Origin: Leptodontidium sp. MPI-SDFR-AT-0119
Taxonomy: Eukaryota; Ascomycota; Leotiomycetes; Helotiales; Leptodontidiaceae
Length of the DNA: 64,000 nucleotides
Direction: 5' to 3'
Assembly: GCA_020726505.1 (NCBI GenBank)
Contig: JAHLEZ010000008.1
Coordinates: 1,302,001-1,366,000, forward strand
Shown: one piece after another, positions 47,026-59,260 of the stretch
Layout of the letters: the number at the start of each line of letters is the position of its first letter
Position numbering within the stretch: position 1 is the first letter of the stretch
Notes under the pieces: model-generated
What the model was told of the DNA's origin: nothing
The model's input: the letters and a program-made list of their open reading frames with translations, nothing else
The model's database searches: none
Position numbers and translations under genes: made by a program

Positions 47026-48939
47026 ATGCAGAAATACCCGCCACCGCGACTGCACATCTCCGGTGTGACTTTTGTGCAACCCGCGAAGCCTATCAATCCA
47101 ATCCAATTCAGTTGCTCTGCGGTCGAGAATCTATGTGCGCGAGTCCACCACTCCGCCGCTCACTTCTTCCCCATTCGACGCAGCGCGAATGTCGAGCAAA
47201 TCTTCCACGACCTCAAGCAGGGCTTGAGCCTTGTGATGAACGAGCATCCCGTGATCGCTGGCACCCTGCGCCAGGGTGAGCGTGGTGATTTCAGCGTAGA
47301 AATTCCCCCGGCGCCCCATGCCGGCGCCTTTTTCCACTTCAGCGATATAAGCAATGACCCGGAATTCCCTTCCTTCGCCGAGCTGCAGGAGTGCGGCTTT
47401 CCGTACATGGATGGAGACCTTGACGGCCTCAAAGAATTCCGCCCGGACCCGTTTCCCACAAACGAAGACGGCCAGGCAATCTTTGTGACGAAGATCTGTC
47501 ATGTTCGTGGAGGCATTGTCTGGACCGGATCGCTCTCTCATCTTGTCACCGACCTGGCGCAGGGCACGGCAGTCATGCTCGGCTGGGCCAAATACACAAA
47601 ACAGGTAACCGAAGCAGCTGGTAAACCCATATCGATCCCCAAACAGCTTCCCTGGCCCGACCGAAAGAGACTCTTGCCTGAAGTCGACGGTCCGATCCCA
47701 ATGGAAGAGATTGGAGCTTTGAACCAAACATTGGAGGCCGCCGCCTATTTTGTGCTCGATCCTACAGATCCCGAGAAGATGGTCGACGACATTGGCAACA
47801 TCTTCCTCAAGGCAGACGTCTCCGAGGCCAATCCCGATCAGCGTAGGTGTTCTCTGAGTTTTTGTGTTTCCTTCCCGCCCTTCCTAGCTTGACTTGAAAG
47901 CAAGAGGCTGGTAGCTTATGACTTGTCATCTGGGATACCCCCCTCTTGTCTCCAGAATCATGCTTTGCATTCCAGTCTTAGCTTCTCCTTGAGTAGCAAT
48001 GCTTACCTCGAGTCTCCCACAGACGAGTATTTTATGGAACCCTCATCAGGCATCTGGCGCTTTACACCATCCAAGCTCCGTACTTTGACAGATGCTGTCC
48101 GACGCGTGGACCCCGACGTCAAGCTATCTCCTTTCGATGTTGTAACAGCATTTATTTGGCAGAGGCTCTGCATGGCCAAGAGAGGAAGCAAGCGCGGCAA
48201 CGAGCCACCAACTGCCCAGATCGTGACAGCAATGAACGTTCGTCGCAAGTTGAACCCGCCTTTGCCCGCGACATTCCTCGGTGCTTGTGTGGATCTGGTC
48301 AGGGTATGTGTGGATCGTGAGGTCCTCGACCCACAGAAGGACCAGTGGAAGAGCATTTCGGGCATTGCAAAGAGCGTCCGCCAGTTCGGTGCTGTTTGGT
48401 AAGTAGATTTCTCAGAGAATTCAATTCCTTCTTGTAAACTTTTGAAGTCTCTGCTCTTGAAAATGTCTACCGGAATCGCGGATTACGGACGCTCTTCCCC
48501 TCCCCCCTTGCGATTCTCCCCGAAGAGGTGTACTGACTCTGGGATCTGTTACAGGAACGAGGCGGACTACATGGCGATGCTGAAGCTTTCCCTCCGCACG
48601 CCGATGTGCCCAGGCCTGCTTCCTAAAGGTCCAATTGACATGCTGGTGACTGATCATACTATGTTCAGCCTGACCTTGCGGGCAGATTGGGGGGGAGAAC
48701 TTGGCTGCAGCATTGCACTGCGTGAGCCATATATTTCGCGCGAAACACCACGAGGCGAGCTCATTATTCTCCCAAGACAGCCCAACGGAGATCTCGATGT
48801 CATTATCAGTGCTGAAGAGATCGTGCTGGAGCGTCTCTTGGTAGACATCGGCATGTCGACGGTGTGCGAGAATGTTTGCGTGCGACACAATGTGCTTGAA
48901 TCGTTCACAACGATGGCGATGAAGAAAGCAAAACTCTGA
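47026..48939 (+). CDS. BAHD-like acyltransferase (fungal transferase family)
   Basis: Three exons (47026-47842, 48023-48398, 48555-48939) give 525 residues. The catalytic motif HxxxD is present as SHLVTD (H172, D176); the histidine activates the acceptor hydroxyl or amine for acyl transfer from acyl-CoA. The second half has the DFGWG-like structural motif as ADWGGELG, near LTLRADWGG. Other family blocks are RRSANVEQIFHDLKQGLS near the start and LSPFDVVTAFIWQRLCMAK. The first intron is 180 nt, long for this genome, but its end (CCCACAG) is the only one that keeps the frame into EYFMEPSSGIW. Fungal members acylate trichothecenes, alkaloids and other metabolites. It is divergent from the ABC exporter and convergent with a second member. 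Confidence 0.88.
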
Positions 48940-49550
48940 AGTGGTTCGTCAGTACCACATTTGCCTGGATTTGGTCGCAGGCTGTCTTGCCATGCAGTGG
49001 AAAGGAGTCGTGTGTGTGTGTGACAATGCGGGCCATTGTCGGAGGGCACTGTGATGTTTTCACTTCGCGGTGGAGGGGGAAAACTACTATTTGTATTATC
49101 TACACTCCAACAGCTGGCAACTTAGGTACCGCCTCCAAATATATGTAATGATTTCGCGTAACGATTCATCCACATCCACGTATTCCATATCACTTTCCAG
49201 CTGTACGGATGTGAGCTGGTACTTGTAGGTAGGTACTCCTGGATCCGCTCCATAGACATCAGGAATACAATCATAATCCCTATCGCTGGTTATTTCGCTT
49301 TTGCAGTTGGGCAGTTGGGCAGTTTAGGAAGCGCTTCCCCTTCTCCTCTCGAACTTTGACGCACAGCATATTCGCGTGCCACCCCGCTGGATGCGGCCCC
49401 CAGGAACAAACTTGGGGGGTCAGGCAACCATTTGTTCTATATATCATGATGTTTCCTCACGATTAGCGAGCCTGCACGGCCATTTTGGTGTTATTCTGAT
49501 TTTACATGGCTACATATATGTATATATTTTTGGCTTTTCCACCTGGGTAT
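48940..49550. other. Shared 3' region of two convergent acyltransferase genes
   Basis: No gene is seen. A GTGTGTGTGTG dinucleotide run lies near 49011-49021 and ATATATGTATATAT near 49510-49527, which could assist transcript termination. Confidence 0.5.
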
Positions 49551-51027
49551 TCAAGACCTCCTCTCGAACCAACGTGTAAACCCTTGGTCTGCGTCCAGTC
49601 TATCGAGCGTGCTCGTCTCGTATTGCATCATGATCTCTAGGCCTTTTCCATCACCCTTCCTTGGAGGAAACATGATACACCTTCCGTCAGGCTTCCCCTC
49701 GATATCTCCAATCTGCACACGGAAAGCTTCGCAACAACCGCCAAAATCGGAACCAAAGTCCAATGCAGTGAACGGCATTGATTGTAGGCACACAATAAGC
49801 ATGTCGGGACCAGGCCATCTATTGACATTCCAGGTGATCGAAGTCGTTTTCGGAAGCTGTGCCAGAACACCGGCCAGACGCTGCACTCCTGGGGCATTTA
49901 CGTTCTCGATAGCGGAGCGCACGCGCTTTGTTGCGGATGAGAAGAAGTCCTTTGACGAGAAGTCGGCAGTGGGCATACGGGCAACAGCGTTCGGCTCACA
50001 CATATTGCCCCAGAAGTATTTTGGAACCATGGGGTTGGTCATACGTGCTCGGGCATTAACAGTCAGCGACAGCTTTGCTTCTGGGTATTTGTTCACGTCG
50101 ATGTTGCGCGCACGAACGACATGCAACCACAGCAAGGAACTGATGGCTTCGCTAGCAGAGGGTCTCTGGGTCGATGCTGCAATCGCATCTCTAAGTTGGG
50201 TGATGCGCTCCTCTGATATGTAGTAGATTGCGCATTGTAAATTGGACAGCAATGCAGCATCGTAATGTGTCGGATTCAAGAACTGCTCACCAGGTGTGAC
50301 GAGTCGCCAATCGGGCAAGTCTTTGAGTGAAGCATTTAAATCAGGCGTGATAATAGTGGCACGGTTGGCAAAGTCGATCGGAAGACTGTTGACTTCAAGC
50401 TCGACGTTATTACGGCAGTGCTTCGCCAATGTTGCGTTGCACAAGTAAGATCCTAGACCATCACACACAGTGTGCTGAAACGAGAGACACTCGATTAGAA
50501 TATGTATTGCAGCATCAAGATTTTCTACGTACATGTAAAGCGCTCACAAGCAGTAAGCCTCCAGGAATCCGGTTTGCCTGCACCAAAAGTGCCATCAAAG
50601 GCTTGTTCTTTTCATCGGGATTTGTTCCCTCGATGAGCGTACGCTTTTCCAGTTTATGGTAGGGAAAATGATCCCTCGCGAGGTCGTCGAAGCTTCCATG
50701 CCTCCACTCGTGCTTTAAATGCTCGGCTGTATAATCCTTGAATGTGAGGCGTGCCCCAGAATTTTCCAGATAGCGGAGCTCGAGCTCTTCGCGGCTGTTA
50801 TTCCTAGGAACAACGGTCGTCATAAGCTGTGGGATCTCCTGAACGGCGCACAGGATCATTCTTTGGACACGCTTGATTATACTCGCAGTCGTAATATCCG
50901 GTGACAGGCGGAGACAAAAGAAAGTGGTCATGTAACATCGGGGAGCAATCTGGTCTATGGGCCCCAAATCAACGACCTGGCCAACCCATGGAGCCGCAGG
51001 CTTGACGATGGTTGTGATGATTTCCAT
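49551..51027 (-). CDS. Second BAHD-like acyltransferase
   Basis: Two exons, complement(49551-50474, 50533-51027), give 472 residues. The single intron falls right at the catalytic motif: exon 1 ends SALH and exon 2 opens HTVCDG, giving H166-T-V-C-D170, the HxxxD of the family. DFGSDFGG near residue 420 is the counterpart of DFGWG. LSLTVNARARMTNPMVPKYFWGN is the typical block for this family. The start is the ATG of MEIITTIVKPAAPW; an upstream extension uses GTG only. Little identity to the neighbouring acyltransferase is apparent, so it is not a recent tandem copy. Acyl donor and acceptor are unknown; the shared neighbourhood with the PDR pump suggests one pathway. Confidence 0.87.
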
Positions 51028-51932
51028 GTCTGACTGTGATTTTGAAGTTCGATATCCTCCAGCTTGTGCACCTTCCGGTATCACGGCACTTCTGGCGGCC
51101 AGAGTGTGAGAGAGAATAGATTATGACATAGGCATGTGGGGACCATACTATGTAGATGCAGAGATACTTCCAAAAAATCCGGCCTTGCATCTGATTCAAG
51201 ATGTAGACCGAGGCGATTTCCTCGCCGTTTGACATTCATTAATTGCCATTCTAAGCTAAGTACCGAATCTCTGCGCTACAGTAAGTGTGACTGTTGACGA
51301 ACCTTGTATCGGAAATTTACCTGGTCATGTGCAACTAGGTACTCTGTCGGCGAATATGGGCCGCGAACGAACCAGCCCCCTCCCTACCTACCGAAGCGTG
51401 GCTTTCCGTATCACCTTAGGATGCTTGACGATCGTTTAATCTCAGGACAAGTTGCAGGGTTTTTGAGGCTATTATTATTAGAGTATGCCTTAATCAGGGG
51501 GACCGAGGCATGTCCCAAGACATCGAAGTCAATTGGACAAGAACTTGTTAGGGGCTGGAAGGTTTCCTGGGACCCTGGGAGCTGTGCTCTTCTGAAACCA
51601 TGCGCCTTTGACGCTGACCTTATCTTAGATCAGGGGGGGGGGGGGGGGGGGGGGGGGGCTGGGGGATGGACTGCATTCCGCTTATTTCTGACCACCACTA
51701 AGGCGAAGATAACGCTAGATAAACTTTTATCAAGGTTGCCTGCCGAGGGAACGAATCCACATGTGATAGGTAGCCAGATGCTATTGTCGAAGAAGCAAAT
51801 GCAAATTATTGTAGAGAACTCAGACCTAAAAGCGCCCCATTCTTGACACTTTATTATTATGGTTTCATTCCAACAGTGTCATCTTATGATATTTTCTGCG
51901 TCATGGCAAATTTGCTTGTCAATTGATACGAC
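51028..51932. other. Intergenic with a G26 tract
   Basis: Besides the homopolymer at 51633-51658 no gene is seen; an open frame spanning the G run codes poly-glycine and is an artefact. Confidence 0.55.
51633..51658 (+). repeat. Homopolymer G26
   Basis: A second long G run, 26 bases, is followed after CT by GGGGG. Its length is uncertain for technical reasons. Confidence 0.9.
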
Positions 51933-52565
51933 ATGGCAGCACCATCAACCAAGACACTTGACAACCTGGATGGTATATGGACTCTGGTGCGCGATTTAGA
52001 AGACGTCACAACTTTGCTCGTTTCTCACGTGTAGTAGAACAAACGGCTATCCGATTCCTTTGATGAGGTTCTCGCCCTGCAGGGTATTGGCTGGATCCTC
52101 CGAAAAACCATAGGAATGGCATCTACAACCGAACAAATCCGACAAAGCAAGGACGAGCAAGGTGTCGAGCATATTATCATCAATACAACCATCACAGGTG
52201 GCATCAAGACAACACCGGAGCATCGAGTCCACACCGACATCTGGGGAAAGGAATACAGTGACCCCATTTTCGGAAAATCGAGAAGCCGCCATCGCCGTGT
52301 GAATATTTCTTCACTCAAAGAAGACGACTCGGTGGAGGGTTTATTGAAAGGGGGCTGGACGCAGGATGTTGTTGAAGCAGGCGTGCTCATAGACGGCATA
52401 GTTGAGTCTCTTGATCATGGTTGGGTAGCAAGATTAGTTTGCGGGTTTGAGGATATCAATGGTGAACGAAGGTTTGTTCGTCGTACCATAGTGACGAAAG
52501 GCGGGCAAGTACGAAGCTTGAGGATGGTATTCGACTTTAAAGGCCCCCTTCCCGATAAGCAATAG
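51933..52565 (+). CDS. Small calycin/lipocalin-like fungal protein
   Basis: Two exons (51933-51986, 52038-52565) give 193 residues. Exon 1 codes MAAPSTKTLDNLDGIWTL and joins NKRLSDSFDEVLALQGIGWI in phase, so the G-x-W start of a lipocalin-like barrel is present: a DGIWTLNKRLSD pattern, then alternating strands (GVEHIIINTTITGG, GWVARLVCGFEDINGERRFVRR, LRMVFDF). There is no signal peptide. This pattern occurs in a family of short fungal proteins of unknown function that resemble fatty-acid-binding or lipocalin folds; binding of a small hydrophobic ligand is an inference. It follows the two acyltransferases. Confidence 0.75.
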
Positions 52566-53675
52566 CCAAGATTGTATTCTACTCACTCGCAATTTTATGT
52601 CGAAGGTGCCCATGTCTTCCCTCCGGTCGCAAATGCAATCGGAGTCCGCAACATTTTTCTCTAGTTACATAAACATACTTAAATATGGCTTTACCCGCTG
52701 GCCCTTTCCACGATATTCTTTGTGTGTCACAGACGTCTACTTGTGATGCAACTTCACAGATCAATCACCAACCGAGAGGTAAACATGGAATATTGGTTTT
52801 GTATATTAGTTCTCACGTCTCTGCTCCGTGCCCAAGAAATCAGATCCCGTAAATTTAGGTCACGAACGCGCTACTTAGTACTTCCCAATCGGGACTAGCT
52901 TCACTCCCAATGCTCAGCGCACCTACTCCGTAGAGCTCCCTCCCCTCCTATAGTCTAGTCATCAATCAATACTTTAATGTGGGATCGTCAAGCCGTCATA
53001 AACTCCCGTTAACAATAAGTTGGTTTTTGGTAGATTGCCGCACCGATGAGTTCTGAACTGTGGCGTTGGCCGCTCACTCTCGAACCGTCGAAATCGAAGC
53101 TTGTGATGGCGTTAGAGGTACCACGCGGCGGCGGGTATATGGTAAATTTAGCAGAGATTGAGAATTGAGAGACGGCCCTCGTGTAGTGCCAGCGCCATTT
53201 TGGAGGTTGATGGAATACCGAGTCTAAAATGCAAGATTGTCCCATTTCAACCCGTTTGCGTACTAGTGAAATTACTGTACCTCGGGTAGTTGATTTAAGC
53301 CTCTTCTTAGCAACCCTTTCCCCGCGCCTAACCTTTATCTAGTAAATTAGCAGTCACTTCACTCACCTTGTCGAACGGGACGAATAATATCGGATACTAA
53401 CTGGAACCCACATTAGCCTGGACTTACTTGATTTGAAGGATTGACATCGGATCTTCCTGCATGACGGCCAGAAACCGACACAGCAGCTTGGCTGTGTTCT
53501 ACTCCTCTTCCAACCTGCTCTCCCCTCCCATACCAGGCAAAAATAAACTCAATCGACTTCTCAGGCACCTCTGCTATATACTTTGCGGACCCAATGCCGA
53601 GCTCGATCGGCGTACCTACGTATCTCCTCCAGGGCACATTCGCACAGAGAACACGAGCGCTAGAGCCTGAACATA
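52566..53675. other. Intergenic, no gene seen
   Basis: Short frames only. The stretch leads up to a small inverted-repeat element. Confidence 0.45.
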
Positions 53676-53851
53676 ATCCGTGCCGCTGAAAAGTGTTGCG
53701 ATTACTTGTTACAGTTAGATCCCGTGTTTAGTTATGAAAATCATCTAACTCAAGCCTCTGATTGGTCAGAAATCCCCACTGACACTTCTCGCCAGCCAGA
53801 AACCATACCCTGAATTGGTTTAGAATCGCAACACTTCTCGGCGGCACGGAG
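53676..53851. mobile_element. MITE, 176 bp, with 27 bp near-perfect terminal inverted repeats and TA target duplication
   Basis: The left end (from 53678) and the inverse of the right end (from 53849) both read CCGTGCCGCnGAnAAGTGTTGCGATT, differing at only two positions, both transitions. Two further bases outside each end, then TA on both sides (53674-53675 and 53852-53853), fit a TA target-site duplication as in Tc1/mariner elements. The inside codes nothing. The termini do not match the Fot1, impala/mimp or Pot ends that I know. Confidence 0.8.
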
Positions 53852-54583
53852 TATCAAAAGAACCGAGAGAGTCATAAATGGCCGACTCTCTTGGTCAGAG
53901 CTTTTCTGAATTAAAGTTTTCTAATGCAAAGCAGTTCTTTGTTGATTTGGGTGATCCAAGCGATCACGTGAATCGTGGAAAGCTATAGAATAGAGCCTAA
54001 TTTGTAAGGCATAAAGGGCTCTAAAAGCTCTTCCTCATGTATATAAACCTATTCTCACTCTGCTTTTAGAAGAGTGAGGCACGCAAATACAAGAATTTGA
54101 CATTCCTATCCAGCCTCAATTATTCCTGCACCCACTACTTACAAGGTAAGTCACCCGTTGCTACTTATTGTTAATCCCCGCGTATGAAGCTACATGCCGG
54201 TGGGCTCGCTGGCTTGGACACGATTCACTGTTAAGCAGGATATGATCCCCTCTCTCAATTTCCGAGGCAATTAGCTACCAATCAAACACCCGTGCAGTTG
54301 AATATCATGGTCTGCTTTGATAAGCAATATATGCGAACCTAAGTTTGATCACAGTAGAAGCCGGTTTTCGTAGCAGGAAGACTTCTCAGTTCAAAGCCAC
54401 TTTAATTCCTCATAGATCCTAAAGGCCCGGACCGCAAGCTATTCACGATTAATACTGCTGTGGTGGGAAGCCTTTCCTCCTCGGTTGCCGTTATCATGAA
54501 CTGCTTGATGGACGAGGCAATCGACCCAGTTGCAACATTGGAGGATATCAGTAGCCTTGCCAGTTGCGTTCTGTTCTATTCAT
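53852..54583. other. Intergenic, no gene seen
   Basis: A CT/AT-mixed stretch downstream of the chromate transporter; no tRNA-like boxes or family motifs were found on reading. Confidence 0.4.
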
Positions 54584-56173
54584 CTACACAAAGAGGAATT
54601 GCCCCATTATTGCCCCACAAGCCAACAACACCAACGGTGTCCATTTGTTCGTGAACTCATACAAAACCGCCAGTGCAAGCACATAAAGAATAGCATCAAT
54701 CCCAGAAGTCCCAGCCTCAAGAAGTGTTGTAGGTTCCCCCTCGACACTTGCGTCGAGAATTTGTACCGCAATAATGGCAATGACACCAATCATGGACCCG
54801 CAGAGGCCATCGAAGAAAGTAGACAAAAGCTAATAATAGAATTAGAATCATTGCATTGGTGGTGTTGGGGTGGTTATACCTTGTTACGAACCAGTTTTTC
54901 TAGCAGGCTATGCCCCGCGATCGTGAAAACAAAACAAGGAAAGAACATTCCCAGTGTGATTATGACAGCACCGGCAAATGCAGTTCCTAGCCCTCCATCC
55001 TTTAAACCACCTTGGAATCCAACGAAGGTCGCAAATATAACCAAAGGCGCCGGGAGGATGTTGCCGATCGCGATGCAGTCAATGAACACGCTCTGCGGAA
55101 GCCAGCCACCTTTGAGAACGGCCTCAACTTGTATAAATGGGATTGCAGTATAAGCACCTCCAAACGAGAGGCTGCCCGCAACAAGACCAAGAACAAAGAG
55201 GTTAACAAGCGAAGGATTCTGTGCGATTCTCAGAGCGAGGGCGACGGGGGACGGGAATCCGCGAAATACAACGAAAAGTGCGAATCCAACGTATTGCAAT
55301 ACCCAGAGAACTGCTGCTGGAATCCAGAGACGGCGGGAAATGAGGGACTATCAGATACCGTAAAACCCGAGCGAGATGAAGCTGCAAGTATGTAAGCGAA
55401 ATAAAATTATTTGTCTTCATATTGGGACTTGCATGTTGATCCGCAGGGCACTGTTGACTGCTGTGCAAAGTGCTGCGATGACGAGGAAGACATCGACCTT
55501 CTTCGTTTTTGGGTTGATTAGTGAGTGGTCTGCTATCCTGTGGACAGCTTTAAGAATCTATGCATTTCGTTAGCCGAAGTCAATGTGGTAACGGGAGCCA
55601 TACCATTGCGGCAACAATAGGTTGGAGGGCCTTGAACGACGCATTGAAATAAACGGTTTCAAATCCAGCTAACGAATACAGATAACTTGCCAGCAACATC
55701 AAGATAAATCCAGGGAGGATAAATGCGATACCAGCAATTATACCCCCGATTCTGCCTGCGGATAAACATCTAAAGAACATGCACAACTCGGCCGCCTCCG
55801 GACCAGGAAGGATTTGGTAGACCGAAAACACTCGCTGGAAGCGTGCGATAGTAATCCATTTGTCCTGAATAACGAGGCGTTCTTTAATAAGTGCGATCTG
55901 GGCAACAGGCCCACCCCAGGCAAAGATTCCAAAGTTGTAGAAGAAGAACCAGAAGAGAGACGGGAGGGACATGCTAGGAACTTTGGTGTTGTCTTCTAAA
56001 CCTGGTTCCGCATCTTCCAAATCTTCTCTCGACAGGTTGCTCGGTCCGTGCTTTTCGATTGAATCTTGCTTCTCGGCAAATGGCTCGCTTTTTGTAGCAG
56101 GATTGGACTCTGAATTCGGCGACGTCGGGTTTGCAATAATTGCATCTGGAGAGCTTGTTGCGGAGGTAGCCAT
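54584..56173 (-). CDS. Chromate ion transporter, CHR family, two-domain
   Basis: Four exons, complement(54584-54829, 54880-55347, 55429-55557, 55604-56173), give 470 residues. Both halves carry the Pfam chromate transporter pattern: the first has FYNFGIFAWGGPVAQIALIKERLV, YQILPGPEAAELCMFFRC and GFILMLLASYLY; the second has GSLSFGGAYTAIPFIQVEAV, DCIAIGNILPAPLVIFATFVGF and FPCFVFTIAGHSLLEKL. About ten membrane helices are expected. A 70-residue charged N-terminus precedes helix 1. CHR proteins move chromate, and probably sulfate, across membranes. Intron 2 has a weak GTCCCA donor; it was chosen because its end restores RRLWIPAAVLWVLQYVGF in phase. Confidence 0.9.
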
Positions 56174-56303
56174 CTCGACTTTTCGAGGAGAAGATGTCAA
56201 AGCAAGGGAGGAATGTTGATTTTAGAATTCTTATCGGCAAGTAGAAGTGGTTGGACAAACAATACAGGTTGAAGTACGAAGTGTTTTATATCTTAATAAA
56301 TAC

Positions 56304-57248
56304 ATGGCCGCCAAGCTATGGGACAAAATACTGGGCTGCGAGAGAGGCGTAGGTATAGATGTAAGTGCGGTCTATGGCTTCAGGGGTTCGGATCTGTTCC
56401 TTCGTACCCTTAAACACCACTAACATATACCACCCAAAGGAGCAGGAATCACAACGTGCTGCTCGACTTCAAAACAACAAGCGACGAAACAGACAAAGGC
56501 AGAAAGACTACATATCTAGCCTTGAAACCAAACTGAGAGAGCTGCAGTCACAGGGTGTGCAGGCTACCCAGGAGGTGCAACTGAGTGCAAGGCGGGTTGC
56601 AGAAGAGAATGCGCGGTTGATGGCCTTGCTACAGCATGTTGGTGTCGCAGATCACGTGATTGAGACTTGGAAGTCAAACATGGTAGAATCACCGGAGAAA
56701 CGCTCAGCTTGTGAGAAGAAATCGACGAGAGCATGTAATACAAAGGTAGGAACTTGCCGGAGGTAAATAATTTCTGTGACTGACACAGTCAGGAACGATC
56801 GATCCTCATAGATTCTGTTTCCCTCCTCGTCACCCCGAACCGGACCATGGTGCCGCAGTCGAGTTCGCAATCCGAGCGAACTCTTTCCACCCAGGAATGG
56901 GACCAAGATAGGTCTAACGTTCAGGAAAGCGTCAAAAGTCCGCGCACGACTTCCGCTGAAAGCCCACACTTGACTGCACAACTGGCACCGTGCAAAGTCC
57001 TCTCACGTCTCGCCGAAAACCCTAGTGCAGATGTGACGCAGGTCGACATTGAGGGGAGTGAGAGCGAGCAAGAAATTGGTGGAGTTGAATGCTCTAAAGC
57101 CCACAATATGTTGATGCAATTTGCTACGACAGAAGAGAAGCTAGATGTGATCTCTCTTGCACTTGAGCGAGGATGTGTGAAAAAACCTGGGGGTGGATGT
57201 AAAGTACGAAACGAGACTCTCTGGAAAGCTATTGACGATGTTACTTGA
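56304..57248 (+). CDS. bZIP transcription factor
   Basis: Three exons (56304-56360, 56440-56745, 56793-57248) give 272 residues. Directly after a 19-residue lead comes the basic region RAARLQNNKRRNRQRQKDY, with the asparagine-arginine contacts of fungal bZIPs, and then a short zipper (LETKLRELQ, VAEENARLMALLQHVG). A middle stretch is rich in Ser and Gln; the C-terminal 50 residues (NMLMQFATTEEKLDVISLALE ... WKAIDDVT) form a helical tail common in this class. It is a probable nuclear regulator; target unknown. It is divergent from the chromate transporter, with only 130 bp between the start codons, so the two probably share control elements. Confidence 0.8.
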
Positions 57249-57635
57249 TTGATATTGTGTGAATAATGATATTCACGTAATCAACGGAACTACGTGAATA
57301 CGGAGGACGGGCAAAAACAGGGGTTATAGGACGCAGGGAGTGAAAAGAAGTACTCGACGCTAGCTAATTCGGAACTAGCCCACCATAAGAGCCTCTTATA
57401 TAGAGCTCTCCTCGATACCTTAAAGTAGCTCCTTAGACTTAAACAAATATATACCTACAACTAGAGCTTTATACTATATATCGAGTCTCACTACGATTAA
57501 CTGAGTTGTTACTTATTACGGGAGCTCTAAGTAATATAGTACAATTAACACTAATTAGCTTATAGATTAAAGCAGTCGAATCGCGCCAGTGTAACAAATT
57601 TCTAATCTACTACTTGAGTAGTAATCTAGAGTAGT

Positions 57636-57657
57636 AGATTAGATTAGATTAGATTAA
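57636..57657 (+). repeat. Short AGATT tandem array
   Basis: About four AGATT units occur within AT-rich DNA, with looser TCTAAGATTAGA copies either side. Confidence 0.7.
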
Positions 57658-58299
57658 ATTAGTAAAAAATCTAAAAATCTAAGATTAGATTTAGAGTAGT
57701 AAATCTTGCTTAATCTAGATTATTAAATTATTAATAAACATATTTTATATAAGTTAATATATAAGTAAGTAAGTAAGAGATATTAGATTTAAAACCTCTT
57801 CTCTAATATTAATTCTTTCTTCTTCTTTTAAGTCTTTTTTAAAGACACTCTGGCTTTTTAAAGAGATTATTAATTCAAAAGTCTCTTTACTAAGCCTATT
57901 TCTTAGCTTATTAATAATAAGAGCCCCTTGACTAAAATATCTCTTTAAAGACGCGGAAGTTGCCGGTATTTGTAAATAGTTTCGAGCTATTAAAGATAAA
58001 ACTAGAAATTTGTCTTTATTATTAAACCAAAAGGTTAAAGGTTAAACCTAATAAAACAAAATATTAGTATTTATTTTAATAAGATAATAATATAGTAATT
58101 AAAAACTTATAGTTCTATTCACTCTTCTTTTGTTGAAATATAAAGTAAATTCATTAACTTCGTCGTTATCGTTATTTTCTATATATATATTTAACTTGTC
58201 GTCGTCGTTTTAATTTAAATTTATGTTTTCAGCTTATTATAAAGGAGGTAAACTTAATAAATAGTCTTGTTTATATTTATAACAGTTAATGAGTTATTT

Positions 58300-59260
58300 T
58301 TTAATAATTATTCTTTAAAGGTATAACTTATATATTATATATTTCTCTTAATCGATTAAACATATTAGTTAATTAACCTCTGTTAAGGCCTATAAGCTCT
58401 AAACCGTCTCTTTTCATTTTAGGATCTAAAATCAAAGATAAATATAAAGCTTTATTATTAAGGTTTATACCTTACTTAAGGTAATATTTCCTTAATTTAG
58501 CAATGCCTTTGTTTATAGCGTCTATAAATAGAGGATCCTAGAAAAATAATTAGCTTACTTTATTAGTATTTATTAGGTTATACTTACATTTAATTATTCT
58601 CGAATAGTTTCTAACTGATTATATATATTATATACCTCTAGTATTAAATATTATATAGTCGGGTATTTATCGGCTTGTAATTTCGTAGTAGCTTTTATAA
58701 AGATATTAAATATCTTAAGGCACTTTTCTAAATATAAAATCTTAGAGTCTCTTAATAAAAGAATAGTTTTATTCTTTTTAAAAGCTTTTGACTCGGATAA
58801 GCTAATAACGATTTTAATAGCCGGCTAAAGGTGTAAAAAGTCTTTAAATATATTAGCTATTAAAGACCACCTTGTTTTTTAATCTAAAGTAGTATTAATT
58901 AGTATATTATTAGTAATATATATTTTAATAAAATAACTTATTAAGTTGAGGTATTTTAGGGTTTTGTATATTAAGAGCTTGTATTTGGCTCTTTAATAAT
59001 CTCATATTTTCTTGAGAATATTTAACTCTAATTATTATTCTTCGAATTCGATTCTATAAAGAAATATCTAAATAAAAGTTAATTTATTATAAGGGTAAAC
59101 TTACTATTAAGTATATCTTCTTTAATTCCGTCTTTATTTTCAATGTTATAGACATCATTATTATTAAGGTTATTATAAGCCTCTTTTATAATGGCTTTTA
59201 AGATATCTTGTACTACTAATGTGACGACCGGTGCTGCCCAGAGCCTTATTTCTACCGGCT
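58300..59260 (-). mobile_element. hAT-family transposase relic, heavily mutated
   Basis: Reading the minus strand and passing over stops, one frame gives ESKAFKKNKTILLLRDSK, KCLKIFNIFIKATTKLQADK, DPLFIDAINKGIAKLRKYY and ALYLSLILDPKMKRDGLELI in order. That is the C-terminal half of hAT transposases (the LQxDKYPTI segment, the helical block, then the LDPRxK segment). Many stop codons break it. It cannot be active. Ends cannot be placed. Confidence 0.5.

Noticed and set aside
51304..51846. 180-codon open frame spanning the G26 run
   Set aside because: Coding depends on poly-glycine from the homopolymer; the rest has no motif.
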